Of a DNA stretch of 41,130 bases, positions 1 to 9,171 are shown piece by piece. The notes below the pieces were generated by a model. The model was not told the DNA's origin. It ran no database searches and saw nothing but the letters and a program-made list of their open reading frames with translations. Source of the DNA: Deltaproteobacteria bacterium (lineage in GTDB: Bacteria; Desulfobacterota; Desulfuromonadia; Desulfuromonadales; BM103); NCBI GenBank assembly GCA_019313185.1, contig JAFDBS010000226.1:1-41130 (forward strand). Reading direction: 5' to 3'. The position numbers were made by a program, and so were the translations under genes. The stretch's first letter is position 1, and the number at the start of each line of letters is the position of its first letter.

Positions 1-11
1 AACATCGTCTG

Positions 12-854
12 GTGATCATAACCGGTTTGTCTGGCTCCGGTAAAAGTACCGCAGCCCGAGCTCTCGAAGACAGTGGGTTTTTCTTGGTTGATAATCTGCC
101 GTTTATCATGTTGCCTGACTTTCTGAACCATACAGACCAAGGTTACGACAAGGTTGCAGTGGTGGTGGATGCGCGAAGTTCCGAGTTTTTGACCAATTGC
201 AGCGACATTTTGCAAAATGTTATGAACATGGGATACCGCGTCGATGTTGTTTTCTTCGAAGCGTCTGATCAGGATCTTGTTCGACGGTTTTCCGAGACCA
301 GACGTCGACACCCTTTGGTTAAAAAAGAGGGAATTGTTGCTGCCATAAAACATGAACGACAGTTGATGGAAAACTTACGGCAACTTGCCACCGTTGTTTT
401 AGATTCTTCCGGGACCACTGTGCATCAACTGCGCAAAAGGGTTCTTTCTATTCTCTTTGGGAATGACAGGGGCTCTGACACTCTCAAACTTCAGCTGATC
501 TCGTTTGGATATCGCCATGGCCTTCCTTTGGAAGCTGACTTGGTCTTTGATGTCCGTTTTCTGGACAATCCACATTTTCACGACCTGCTGCGACCACAAA
601 CCGGACTCGACCCAGCCGTGAGTACCTTTGTTATGAACCAACCTGACAGCCAGGTCTTTCTGGACAAACTGCGCAACATGTTGAGTTTTTTAATACCACG
701 CTACCAAGAGGAGGGGAAAGCCATGTTGACGATTGCCCTCGGGTGTACAGGAGGCCGACACCGAAGTGTTGCTTTGGTGGAAGCTCTCTGCCCTTATCTG
801 CTTGGTTATGGTTTGGCCGTTGACGTTGTTCACCGAGACCTCAACAAGGAATAG
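12..854 (+). CDS. rapZ: RNase adapter protein RapZ (YvcJ family P-loop protein)
   Basis: Walker A GLSGSGKST, EDSGFFLVDNLP, C-terminal GCTGGRHRSVALVE. Frame is open upstream (codons for H-R-L precede the GTG), so the true start may lie outside the window. Confidence 0.93.
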   Translation: MIITGLSGSGKSTAARALEDSGFFLVDNLPFIMLPDFLNHTDQGYDKVAVVVDARSSEFLTNCSDILQNVMNMGYRVDVVFFEASDQDLVRRFSETRRRHPLVKKEGIVAAIKHERQLMENLRQLATVVLDSSGTTVHQLRKRVLSILFGNDRGSDTLKLQLISFGYRHGLPLEADLVFDVRFLDNPHFHDLLRPQTGLDPAVSTFVMNQPDSQVFLDKLRNMLSFLIPRYQEEGKAMLTIALGCTGGRHRSVALVEALCPYLLGYGLAVDVVHRDLNKE

Positions 855-858
855 GGAC

Positions 859-1263
859 ATGATTGGACTGGTCGTTGCGACCCATGGAAAACTCGGTCAA
901 GAACTGCTCGCCTCGGCGGAAATGATTATTGGACCAGTGCGTAATGCTGCAGCAGTTTCGATTGACCATGATAACGATCTGGAAACGATCCGGGCGAATA
1001 TTGAACAGGCTATCAGCAGGGTCAATCAGGATGGCCAAGGTGTATTGATCGTGACGGATATGTTCGGCGGGACCCCCGCAAATGTCAGCATGACTTTCCT
1101 TGAACCTGGCCAGATTGACGTTCTGACCGGTGTCAACCTGCCAATTGTGTTGAAATTCTTTAACAGCCAGGAAAGCGTAAAACTTTCAGAATTGGCAGGA
1201 ATCCTCAAGGCTTACGGTCAACAAAGCATAGCGCAGGCAAGCGACTATCTGCATCGAAAATAA
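859..1263 (+). CDS. PTS mannose-family EIIA component
   Basis: MIGLVVATHGKLGQELLASAEMI with the conserved THG histidine; DMFGGTPANVS. ATG at 859 is in frame with the track ORF that starts at 733. Confidence 0.9.
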   Translation: MIGLVVATHGKLGQELLASAEMIIGPVRNAAAVSIDHDNDLETIRANIEQAISRVNQDGQGVLIVTDMFGGTPANVSMTFLEPGQIDVLTGVNLPIVLKFFNSQESVKLSELAGILKAYGQQSIAQASDYLHRK

Positions 1264-1271
1264 GGAAAATT

Positions 1272-1760
1272 ATGAGCATAGTGTTAGCTCGCATTGACAG
1301 TCGTTTGGTTCATGGCCAGGTGCTTGAAGCTTGGGTGCCTCATGTTAAGGCAGATTGCATCGTTGTCGCTAATGACGAGGTGGCCGGTGTGTCTTTTCAA
1401 CGGGCTGTGATGGAAGCGGCGGTACCCAGTTCGATCAAACTGGTGATCGGCACGCTTGAAGAGGCCGTTCGCATTCTGAGTTCAGCCGAATTGTTGAAGA
1501 AGCGTGTGCTCTTGCTGTTTTCGAATTCCGAAGACGCTCTTGAGTTGAGACAATTGGGTGTCATTTATGACAAACTCAATTTAGGAAACATGCATTCGAG
1601 CTCCGGAAAAGACCGCTATTCATGCACAATTGCCCTGGACACAGAAGACATTCATAATTTGCAGAAAATCGAAGATCAAGGGGTTTCCATTGTGTGCCAA
1701 TGTGTTCCCGCAGACCGAGAGCGGACATGGCATAAACTCATTCAAACGGGAGCGCGTTAA
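1272..1760 (+). CDS. PTS mannose/fructose/sorbose-family EIIB component
   Basis: RIDSRLVHGQVLEAWVPHVKAD, the EIIB-Man active-site His motif. Confidence 0.93.
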   Translation: MSIVLARIDSRLVHGQVLEAWVPHVKADCIVVANDEVAGVSFQRAVMEAAVPSSIKLVIGTLEEAVRILSSAELLKKRVLLLFSNSEDALELRQLGVIYDKLNLGNMHSSSGKDRYSCTIALDTEDIHNLQKIEDQGVSIVCQCVPADRERTWHKLIQTGAR

Positions 1761-2453
1761 ATGGGTCCAGTTGAATATTGTCTGACTGGTGCTCTTGCCA
1801 TGTTTGCCGGGGTAGATCGTGTCGCATTCGGTCAATTTATGATCTCCCGGCCAATTGTTGTCGGCCCCCTCGCTGGGTTGATATTGGGTGATGCTTTGGT
1901 CGGACTTGAGATTGGAATGCTTCTTGAGTTGCTTTGGCTAGGCCGTCTGCCTGTTGGCGCAGCGATCCCTCCAGATGACACTCAGGTCACTCTGGGGGCA
2001 ACAGTGCTCGCCCTTCACCTTGAACAAACGCTGACCGTTCATGGTATGCCGCTTGTTCTTTTATGTGTTCTGGTGGCCATCCCATTGGGGAAGTTCGGGC
2101 AATCCTTCGACCGATTGGCGCGGAATGTAAACGACCGTTTCAATACCAAAGCTCTTACGGCTTTGAAAAAAGGGGATGTGTCAAGCATGGAGCGGTTGCA
2201 CCTGATGGGTCTGGGAAGTTTTGCCTTCGCCGGATTGGCCACAGCGGCACTGATCATTTTTTTCGGCTTTCTGGTGCTTTCTTTTGTTGCCCCCTTTTTG
2301 GTCGATTCTGTGCGTCATGCCGGGTTGGGCCTGCAATACAGTTTGATTCTGGTCGGTGCGGCCTCATTGCTTGGAACGATCAACGTCAACCGTGCGGTGT
2401 CACTGTTCAGTGCCGCCTTTACGGGGACTCTGCTGGTGATGTGGTTGAAATGA
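1761..2453 (+). CDS. PTS mannose-family EIIC component
   Basis: Hydrophobic protein, DRVAFGQFMISRPIVVGPLAGLILGD, sits between EIIB and EIID. Confidence 0.85.
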   Translation: MGPVEYCLTGALAMFAGVDRVAFGQFMISRPIVVGPLAGLILGDALVGLEIGMLLELLWLGRLPVGAAIPPDDTQVTLGATVLALHLEQTLTVHGMPLVLLCVLVAIPLGKFGQSFDRLARNVNDRFNTKALTALKKGDVSSMERLHLMGLGSFAFAGLATAALIIFFGFLVLSFVAPFLVDSVRHAGLGLQYSLILVGAASLLGTINVNRAVSLFSAAFTGTLLVMWLK

Positions 2454-2454
2454 C

Positions 2455-3213
2455 ATGATTCCTGATAAAGCGATACGACTCAAAACGTATTTGGCGATGG
2501 CCTGGCGATCGCTGTTCTTGCAAACGAGCTGGAATTTCGAGCGCCTGCAGAATCTCGGTTTCCTGTTTCTGATGTTGCCCGGTTTACGTCGAATCTATGG
2601 TCAAGATTTACCCGCTGATCTATGCCTTCGCCACAGCACGTATTTCAACACTCATCCCTATTTTGCATCCATGGTTGCCGGAACCTGTTTACGCATTGAA
2701 GAGAAACAAGCGAACGGCATCGAAACGGTGATCGACACCGATTCTTTTAAAAAGATGGTCATGGCACCCTTTGCAGCCATGGGTGACGCTTTGTTTTGGG
2801 GCGGGATACGGCCTATTGCAGCGATGATTGGACTGTTTTTTGCCACGCAGGGCTCGCTTTGGGCGCCTGTGGTCTTTCTTTTGTTGTTCAACCTCCCTCA
2901 TTTCTTGTTCCGTTTTAGCGGGTTTTGGCTGGGCTACTTTTATGAACTCCGCGCGATCGAAATCATTCAACGCACACACCTGCCTGATCTGGCCATTCGT
3001 TTGAAGGAAATGACCGTGGTTCTGCTCGGTGTTCTGTGCGCCTATCTCGCGTTTAAAGGCTGTAACCATCAAGAGATTTCGTCCCTGTGGGGGTTCGTTT
3101 TGCTGCCCGTGGTTTATTTATACGCATGGATAGCGCGCAAAGGGGTGTCAAGCTTGTTTCTGGTTCTTTTGACAACGCTGAGCTTGTTGTTGTTATCAGT
3201 GTTATTTTATTGA
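2455..3213 (+). CDS. PTS mannose-family EIID component
   Basis: YFNTHPYFASMVAG and APFAAMGDALFWGGIRP motifs; hydrophobic C-terminus. Confidence 0.87.
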   Translation: MIPDKAIRLKTYLAMAWRSLFLQTSWNFERLQNLGFLFLMLPGLRRIYGQDLPADLCLRHSTYFNTHPYFASMVAGTCLRIEEKQANGIETVIDTDSFKKMVMAPFAAMGDALFWGGIRPIAAMIGLFFATQGSLWAPVVFLLLFNLPHFLFRFSGFWLGYFYELRAIEIIQRTHLPDLAIRLKEMTVVLLGVLCAYLAFKGCNHQEISSLWGFVLLPVVYLYAWIARKGVSSLFLVLLTTLSLLLLSVLFY

Positions 3214-3220
3214 GGGGAAT

Positions 3221-3490
3221 ATGACCAAGTCGGACGAATTTACCATAGTGAATAGACTTGGCTTGCATGCTCGTGCGGCGGCCCAGCTGGTGCAGGTCGC
3301 AAACAGATATGCAGCAGATGTGATGGTTGAAAAGGATGGAGTCGAGGTCAACGCAAAAAGTATCATGGGTTTACTGATGTTGGCTGCTCCAAAGGGTTCT
3401 ACTTTAAAAGTCACGGTAATCGGTCAGGATGCTGAGCTGGCACTGATCGAAATTGGAAACATGATTAACGATGGCTTCGGTGAAGATTGA
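3221..3490 (+). CDS. ptsH: Phosphocarrier protein HPr
   Basis: VNRLGLHARAAAQLVQ (active His) and NAKSIMGLLMLAAPKG (regulatory Ser). Confidence 0.95.
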   Translation: MTKSDEFTIVNRLGLHARAAAQLVQVANRYAADVMVEKDGVEVNAKSIMGLLMLAAPKGSTLKVTVIGQDAELALIEIGNMINDGFGED

Positions 3491-5255
3491 CATAACTGAA
3501 GATACCTTGCTGGTAGGGATCGCTGCGTCTCCCGGCATCGCAATCTCCAAATCTCGCCTCGTCAACCGATCTCAGCTCGGTGCGATTGAGCGACGTATTT
3601 CCGATTCTGAGGTCGAAGCCGAACTGGCTGCGTTTCGCGCAGCGGTGGAATGCTCCCGGCAGCAGTTGATTCAAATCAAGCAACAGGCTAAGGACAAGGT
3701 TCTCGCAGAGCATCTATATATCATCGATACGCACCTGTTAATCCTTGACGATGACATGCTGATTGGAGAAAGCGAGGCGTTAATTGCTGGTGAAAAGATC
3801 AACGCTGAAGGGGCGTTCAACCGAACACTTCGTAAACTGCGCCGTGCGTTCGACAATATCAGCGATGAATACATTCGGGAAAGGCGTTCGGACATTGACT
3901 CGATCGGAGACCGGGTCATGCGCAACCTTCTCGGGGAAATCAGAGAAACCTTTGATAACCTAGACAGTCAAGTGATCGTCGTTGCCCACGACTTATCTCC
4001 TGGTGACACAGTGCAGATGGACAAGGAGAAAGTTGTTGGTTTTGTAACCGATGTTGGAGGACGAACATCGCATACCGCAATTTTAGCACGGTCGCTTGGC
4101 ATCCCCGCTGTTGTTGGACTGGAGACAGTCACCTCGATTGTTCCTGATGACCTGCCGATGATCATCGATGGCACCAACGGCACAGTCATCCTAAAGCCTT
4201 CTGCTGAAACCTTCCGCAAGTACCTCGAAAAAAAGCAACGTTATGAATACCTGGAAAAAGAGCTTGAAGCCTTTCGCCAATTGCCGGCCGAAACTCTTGA
4301 TGGCTACCGCCTGGTGTTGCGCGGGAATGTTGATTTTGCCGATGAAGTCGAAAACGCACGATTACTAGGTGCTGAGGGAATTGGTCTGTTTCGCACCGAG
4401 TTTCTGTTTATGACCGGGGAAGATCCACCTTCTGAAGAAGAACAATTCAATATTTATCGCCGGGCGGTGGAGTTGATGGCCCCTTACCCGGTGACAATTC
4501 GCACTTTGGATGTCGGCGGCGAAAAATTCGTGCCTGAGTTTAATTTATCAGACGAAGCCAACCCGGTCATGGGGTTGCGGGCAATCCGGTTCTCACTCAA
4601 AGAAGTCAATCTTTTCCGTACGCAACTTAGAGCAATTCTCCGGGCCTCTGCTTTTGGCCAGATCCGCATCATGTTTCCTATGATTTCGGGCGTTGCGGAA
4701 ATGCGATCCTGCAAACAATTTCTCGACAAAGCCAGGCAGGAACTCGCCAATGAAGGTGTAGCCGTTGCTGAGAATGTAGACGTAGGCGTGATGATCGAGA
4801 CCCCTGCTGCCGTTCTGGTTTCTGATCTCCTGGCCAAAGAAGTCGATTTTTTTTCAGTCGGGACAAACGACCTTATTCAATATTGTTTAGCCATTGACCG
4901 AAGTAACGAACATGTCGCATACCTCTACGAACCGATGCATCCGGCTGTCCTTCGTGCTCTGCGCTTGATTTGTGACGCTGCCAAGACCGAAGGGATCGAA
5001 GTCGGGATGTGCGGGGAAATGGCCGGTGAACAACTCTATAGTCTGGTTCTGATTGCACTCGGCTTTAATGAATTATCGATGAACCCGGTCAACATTTCCC
5101 GCATAAAACGTGTCATGCGCCAGGTCGACATGGGGGAAGTCAAAGGGCTTCTGGAAAAGATGCTGACTTTGTCGACGGCGACTGACGTTGCGACGTGTTT
5201 AGAATCCGAAATGGCTGAAAAGTTTCCCGAAGTGTTCAACCTGGAGTTGTTGTAG
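3471..5255 (+). CDS. ptsI: PTS enzyme I (phosphoenolpyruvate-protein phosphotransferase)
   Basis: GGRTSHTAILARSLGIPAVVG, GIGLFRTEFLFM, GTNDLIQYCLAIDR; overlaps ptsH by 20 nt. Confidence 0.96.
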   Translation: MASVKIDITEDTLLVGIAASPGIAISKSRLVNRSQLGAIERRISDSEVEAELAAFRAAVECSRQQLIQIKQQAKDKVLAEHLYIIDTHLLILDDDMLIGESEALIAGEKINAEGAFNRTLRKLRRAFDNISDEYIRERRSDIDSIGDRVMRNLLGEIRETFDNLDSQVIVVAHDLSPGDTVQMDKEKVVGFVTDVGGRTSHTAILARSLGIPAVVGLETVTSIVPDDLPMIIDGTNGTVILKPSAETFRKYLEKKQRYEYLEKELEAFRQLPAETLDGYRLVLRGNVDFADEVENARLLGAEGIGLFRTEFLFMTGEDPPSEEEQFNIYRRAVELMAPYPVTIRTLDVGGEKFVPEFNLSDEANPVMGLRAIRFSLKEVNLFRTQLRAILRASAFGQIRIMFPMISGVAEMRSCKQFLDKARQELANEGVAVAENVDVGVMIETPAAVLVSDLLAKEVDFFSVGTNDLIQYCLAIDRSNEHVAYLYEPMHPAVLRALRLICDAAKTEGIEVGMCGEMAGEQLYSLVLIALGFNELSMNPVNISRIKRVMRQVDMGEVKGLLEKMLTLSTATDVATCLESEMAEKFPEVFNLELL

Positions 5256-5267
5256 TGTTAGAAAAAC

Positions 5268-5296
5268 TTGACAGAGGCTTTGGAACAGTCTAATTT
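5268..5296 (+). promoter_or_regulatory. Predicted sigma70-type promoter for metK
   Basis: TTGACA (5268-5273), 17-bp spacer, TAATTT (5291-5296). Confidence 0.55.
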
Positions 5297-5333
5297 CGCA
5301 CCTCGATTTCTAAACATGCGGAGGAACTCAACC

Positions 5334-6503
5334 ATGGGCATGACGGACTTTCTTTTCACTTCCGAATCCGTTTCGGAGGGACATCCTGATAAGGTTGCCG
5401 ATCAAATTTCAGACGCAATCCTTGATGCGATTCTTGCGCAAGACCCCACTTCTCGGGTTGCATGTGAAACGCTTGTCACGACGGGAATGGCGATGATCGC
5501 TGGTGAGATCACTACCAATGCCAGGATTGATTACCCGGATGTCGTAAGACAAACGATCAAAGAGATTGGCTATGGCGACTCAGCCATGGGTTTTGATTGG
5601 GAGACCTGCGCAGTTTTGACATCGATTGATCGACAATCCCCTGACATATCTCAAGGGGTGACAGAAGGCGAGGGGCTTTTCAAAGAACAGGGTGCTGGAG
5701 ACCAGGGTTTGATGTTTGGCTATGCCTGCAATGAAACACCCGAACTGATGCCAATGCCCATCACCTTTGCCCATAAACTGACCAAGCGGTTGGCAACAGT
5801 CCGTAAAAATGGCATGCTCCCTTTCTTGCGTCCAGACAGTAAATCTCAGGTTTCAATTCAATATATCAACGATAAACCGATTCGTGTTGATGCCGTTGTC
5901 GTGTCTTCACAACATGCCCCTGAAGTCACATACGAAACGCTCAAAGAGGCAATCCTTGAAGAGGTTGTTAAGCAAATCATCCCTGCAGACTTGATGGATG
6001 AAAACACCAAGTTTTACATCAATCCAACTGGGCGTTTTGTTGTTGGTGGGCCAATGGGTGATGCTGGTTTGACGGGACGCAAGATTATCGTTGATACCTA
6101 CGGCGGCCAAGGTTCCCACGGTGGCGGCGCCTTTTCAGGAAAAGACCCATCAAAAGTTGACCGTAGCGCATCCTACATGGCTCGTTATGTTGCCAAGAAT
6201 ATAGTTGCCTCCGGCTTGGCTGACAAATGCGAAGTCCAGCTGGCATATGCTATCGGTGTTGCGGAGCCCGTGTCAGTGATGATCAATACTTTTGGGACAG
6301 GCAAAATTCCATCCAATGATATTGCCCGAGTTGCCCGTGAAGAGTTTGATATGCGTCCCCGCGGAATCATTGAAACGCTTGACCTTTTGAGGCCGATTTA
6401 CCGTCAAACGGCTGCGTACGGGCACTTTGGCCGGGAATTGCCAGATTTCACCTGGGAACGTACGGATCGAGTTGACTCGTTAAAAAAACGTGCAGGGCTC
6501 TGA
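5334..6503 (+). CDS. metK: S-adenosylmethionine synthase
   Basis: [47 protein letters not shown] at 5334 has a GGAGG upstream. Confidence 0.97.
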   Translation: MGMTDFLFTSESVSEGHPDKVADQISDAILDAILAQDPTSRVACETLVTTGMAMIAGEITTNARIDYPDVVRQTIKEIGYGDSAMGFDWETCAVLTSIDRQSPDISQGVTEGEGLFKEQGAGDQGLMFGYACNETPELMPMPITFAHKLTKRLATVRKNGMLPFLRPDSKSQVSIQYINDKPIRVDAVVVSSQHAPEVTYETLKEAILEEVVKQIIPADLMDENTKFYINPTGRFVVGGPMGDAGLTGRKIIVDTYGGQGSHGGGAFSGKDPSKVDRSASYMARYVAKNIVASGLADKCEVQLAYAIGVAEPVSVMINTFGTGKIPSNDIARVAREEFDMRPRGIIETLDLLRPIYRQTAAYGHFGRELPDFTWERTDRVDSLKKRAGL

Positions 6504-6530
6504 TCTCAAAGCGTCCTGATGAGAACATTT

Positions 6531-6561
6531 CGGGCGAATCGTTATCATGACGATTCGCCCG
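6531..6561 (+). terminator. Hairpin after metK, candidate terminator
   Basis: CGGGCGAATCGT-TATCATG-ACGATTCGCCCG, perfect 12-bp stem; weak T tract. Confidence 0.6.
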
Positions 6562-6597
6562 TTTGCGTTGTCAGGGATTTCAAATTACTCTTTATCC

Positions 6598-7674
6598 ATG
6601 AATCATCCCAAACTCTCGATTATCATTCCAACACTCAACGAAGAAGCACGTCTGCCTTTACTCTTGGCTGACCTAAACAGTCAAAAAGGTCTCGATTTTG
6701 AAATCATTGTTTCAGACGGTGGTTCAACAGATGGGACAAGGTGCGTCGCCAAAGATTTTTTTGCCAAGGTGCCGGTGGCAGGTCTTATCTTGTGCGGCCA
6801 GCCCAATCGTGGACGTCAGCTAAACACTGCGATTCGAGCCGCATCAGGAGAATGGCTCCTTTTGCTGCACGCTGACAGCCGCATTCCCGCTGCAACAGAT
6901 TTAAATCGCGCTATCGAGTTCCTCGAACATTTACAAGCGATCAACCCTGACTCTCATGTTGCTGGACACTTTCATTTGTCTTTTGATGTTGAGCGTGACC
7001 GCAAAGACCTTTCCTATGTATTTTACGAAGCCAAATCCTGTTCAGAGCGAGCCGGTTGCATTCACGGCGACCAGGGTTTTTTATTAAATCGTTCCGCTCT
7101 CCATTCGGTTGGCTTGTTCCGCGAGGACCTCCCCGTCATGGAGGATACATGGTTCGCTGAGAGTTTTCGCAGTCATGGCCGCTGGTACCTTTTGCCGGGA
7201 TCGATTCAAACCTCGGCGCGCCGATTTGAGACGGAAGGCCTTTTTGAAAGACAGCTTTTGAATGCATTGCTGATGAATTTCTTGTTTATCGGCTGGCAAG
7301 ATTTTTTCACCCACGCACCGGGTGTTTACCGCGTTCAGTCTGATACCAACTGTCTTGATTTACTCCCTTTCTTTCGTCTGATCGAGAATTTATTGAAACC
7401 GTTAACCCTCCGAAAACGTTTGTCGCTGTGGTTTGCGACGGGTCGTTTTGTACAAGCTCAATGTTGGCAAATCGGCCTTTTTCTTGATTGTCGTAAGGCC
7501 CTTATCCGTGGCCAGCGACCCAATGGGGTCGACCAGACCTGGATCAAGCGGTTTGACCTCTGGTTCTATCCTGTCACAAACCATGTTGTCGGTCATTTGA
7601 TTACCGCCGGACTTGTTCGTATCTGGTTTGCCATCATGTTGTTGCGTTTGCAACAACGTGCTGGAAAGGAGTAA
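6598..7674 (+). CDS. Family 2 glycosyltransferase (TIGR04283-like)
   Basis: LSIIIPTLNEEARLPLLLADL, DGGSTDGT, NRGRQLNTA, LLLHADSRIP. ATG 6598 preferred over 6547, which lies in a hairpin loop. Confidence 0.83.
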   Translation: MNHPKLSIIIPTLNEEARLPLLLADLNSQKGLDFEIIVSDGGSTDGTRCVAKDFFAKVPVAGLILCGQPNRGRQLNTAIRAASGEWLLLLHADSRIPAATDLNRAIEFLEHLQAINPDSHVAGHFHLSFDVERDRKDLSYVFYEAKSCSERAGCIHGDQGFLLNRSALHSVGLFREDLPVMEDTWFAESFRSHGRWYLLPGSIQTSARRFETEGLFERQLLNALLMNFLFIGWQDFFTHAPGVYRVQSDTNCLDLLPFFRLIENLLKPLTLRKRLSLWFATGRFVQAQCWQIGLFLDCRKALIRGQRPNGVDQTWIKRFDLWFYPVTNHVVGHLITAGLVRIWFAIMLLRLQQRAGKE

Positions 7675-7678
7675 CGTC

Positions 7679-8068
7679 GTGAAAGTAAATGTCGGAGACA
7701 TCCCACCCATTGCTTTTCTGGAAACCCTGGGCATTGAGTTGACCGAAATTGGTGAACGACACGCTGTGATGACGGTAACAGTAGACGATCGACACCTCAA
7801 TTACAGGGGAGGAGCTCACGGTGGGCTTCTTGCCGCACTGGCGGATACAGTTTGTTTCTTCCCCCGTCCATTACTCCCTTCCGGGTGCCAACTCGCGACG
7901 GTTAGTTTGAATATGAGTTATTTGAAACCAGCGGCTTTGGGAGATTGCCTTATGGCCCGATCTGAATTGTTACATCTTGGGCGGCGCACGGTAAGTTTGG
8001 TTGTGCGTATCCACAATCAAAACCATCAACTGTTGGCTCATGGCAGTGCAATCTTGATGATTCTTTAA
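7679..8068 (+). CDS. PaaI-like hotdog-fold thioesterase
   Basis: HLNYRGGAHGGLLAALADTVCFF; GTG start after AAAGGAG. Confidence 0.82.
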   Translation: MKVNVGDIPPIAFLETLGIELTEIGERHAVMTVTVDDRHLNYRGGAHGGLLAALADTVCFFPRPLLPSGCQLATVSLNMSYLKPAALGDCLMARSELLHLGRRTVSLVVRIHNQNHQLLAHGSAILMIL

Positions 8069-8173
8069 AATTATCAAGAGATGCTTCTGGTGACTTCTTG
8101 GATAAGCTGAAAACGAATTGACAGAGCAGAATGGACGATAATTGATTTTTCCCTTGCCAAGAGAAGGCAAAGC

Positions 8174-8197
8174 ATATATCAATAATAGTTGATATAT
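8174..8197. promoter_or_regulatory. Inverted repeat, candidate operator of the SahR-like regulator
   Basis: ATATATCAA-TAATAG-TTGATATAT, perfect 9-bp arms, 20 bp upstream of the ATG at 8218. Confidence 0.7.
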
Positions 8198-8217
8198 AAA
8201 TCCATCTGGATTGATTT

Positions 8218-9150
8218 ATGCTCTCAACATTGAAACTTCTTGCTGATCCTACACGACTCCGGTTGCTGCGCATTCTCGAGCAGGGGGATTTTACGGTTCA
8301 GGACTTGACAACAATCCTCGCCATGGGCCAGTCGCGCATCTCCAGGCATCTTAAATTAATGGTTCGTGAAGGCCTTCTCCAGTTGGACAAGCAAGGTACC
8401 TGGCATTACTACCGATTGGCTCCAAGTAACGATTTTTATGTTGAAATCCGCGATGCGGTTAAGAATCGTTTTAATATGTTGATCAACTATGATCGCGATA
8501 TGGCAGGGCTTCTCCGCGTAACAGATGAGCGCCGAAGAAGGAACCGACAGTTTTTTGATTCCCACGCGGGTGATTTGGATGGCATGCATGAGGCACTCCT
8601 TAATCTGCCCGACTATCGGCGTGATCTTTTCGCCCTGGTTCCTCAAGGAGGTTTAATTGTTGAAATTGGGGTTGGAACAGGTCGTTTGTTGCCAGATCTT
8701 GCCGGAATCGGTGACCGGGTCATTGGCGTCGACCATTCACCGGCGATGATTGATCTCGCCAGAGAATGCGCTGAACGCGTACCACATGGCAAAATTGATT
8801 TACGACTGGCCGAGATGATTCATCTCCCGGTAGAAACGACTTCGGCTGATACCGTCGTCATGAATCAAGTTTTGCATCATGCAGAACTCCCGATCCTGGT
8901 TCTCAAAGAAATAAACAGGATTTTAAAGCCCGGAGGGCTCTTGCTGATTGCTGACTTGGTAAGGCATGATCATGACTGGGTCCGCCAGCAACTTGCTGAT
9001 CAATGGCTTGGATTTTCTGAGCCGGAGTTATTGACATGGTGTACAGAAGCCGGGTTTAAAAAACTACGATATCAGGCCGTTGGGCGAACCGGGCAACAAC
9101 AGGTTTTGTTACTCACAGCCATAAAAATAGCTCCCCTTAATCCCAACTAA
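8218..9150 (+). CDS. ArsR-family regulator fused to a SAM-dependent methyltransferase-like domain (SahR-like)
   Basis: N-terminal wHTH LADPTRLRLLRILEQGDFTVQDLTTILAMGQSRISRHLKLM; C-terminal VEIGVGTGRLLPDLA...VIGVDHSPAMIDLAR; directly upstream of ahcY. Confidence 0.88.
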   Translation: MLSTLKLLADPTRLRLLRILEQGDFTVQDLTTILAMGQSRISRHLKLMVREGLLQLDKQGTWHYYRLAPSNDFYVEIRDAVKNRFNMLINYDRDMAGLLRVTDERRRRNRQFFDSHAGDLDGMHEALLNLPDYRRDLFALVPQGGLIVEIGVGTGRLLPDLAGIGDRVIGVDHSPAMIDLARECAERVPHGKIDLRLAEMIHLPVETTSADTVVMNQVLHHAELPILVLKEINRILKPGGLLLIADLVRHDHDWVRQQLADQWLGFSEPELLTWCTEAGFKKLRYQAVGRTGQQQVLLLTAIKIAPLNPN

Positions 9151-9171
9151 GTCAGAATGGAGGTAACGCGC

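Noticed and set aside
5868-5876. ATATATCAA half-site like the SahR-like operator, inside metK
   Set aside because: Single arm in coding sequence without the inverted partner; likely chance.
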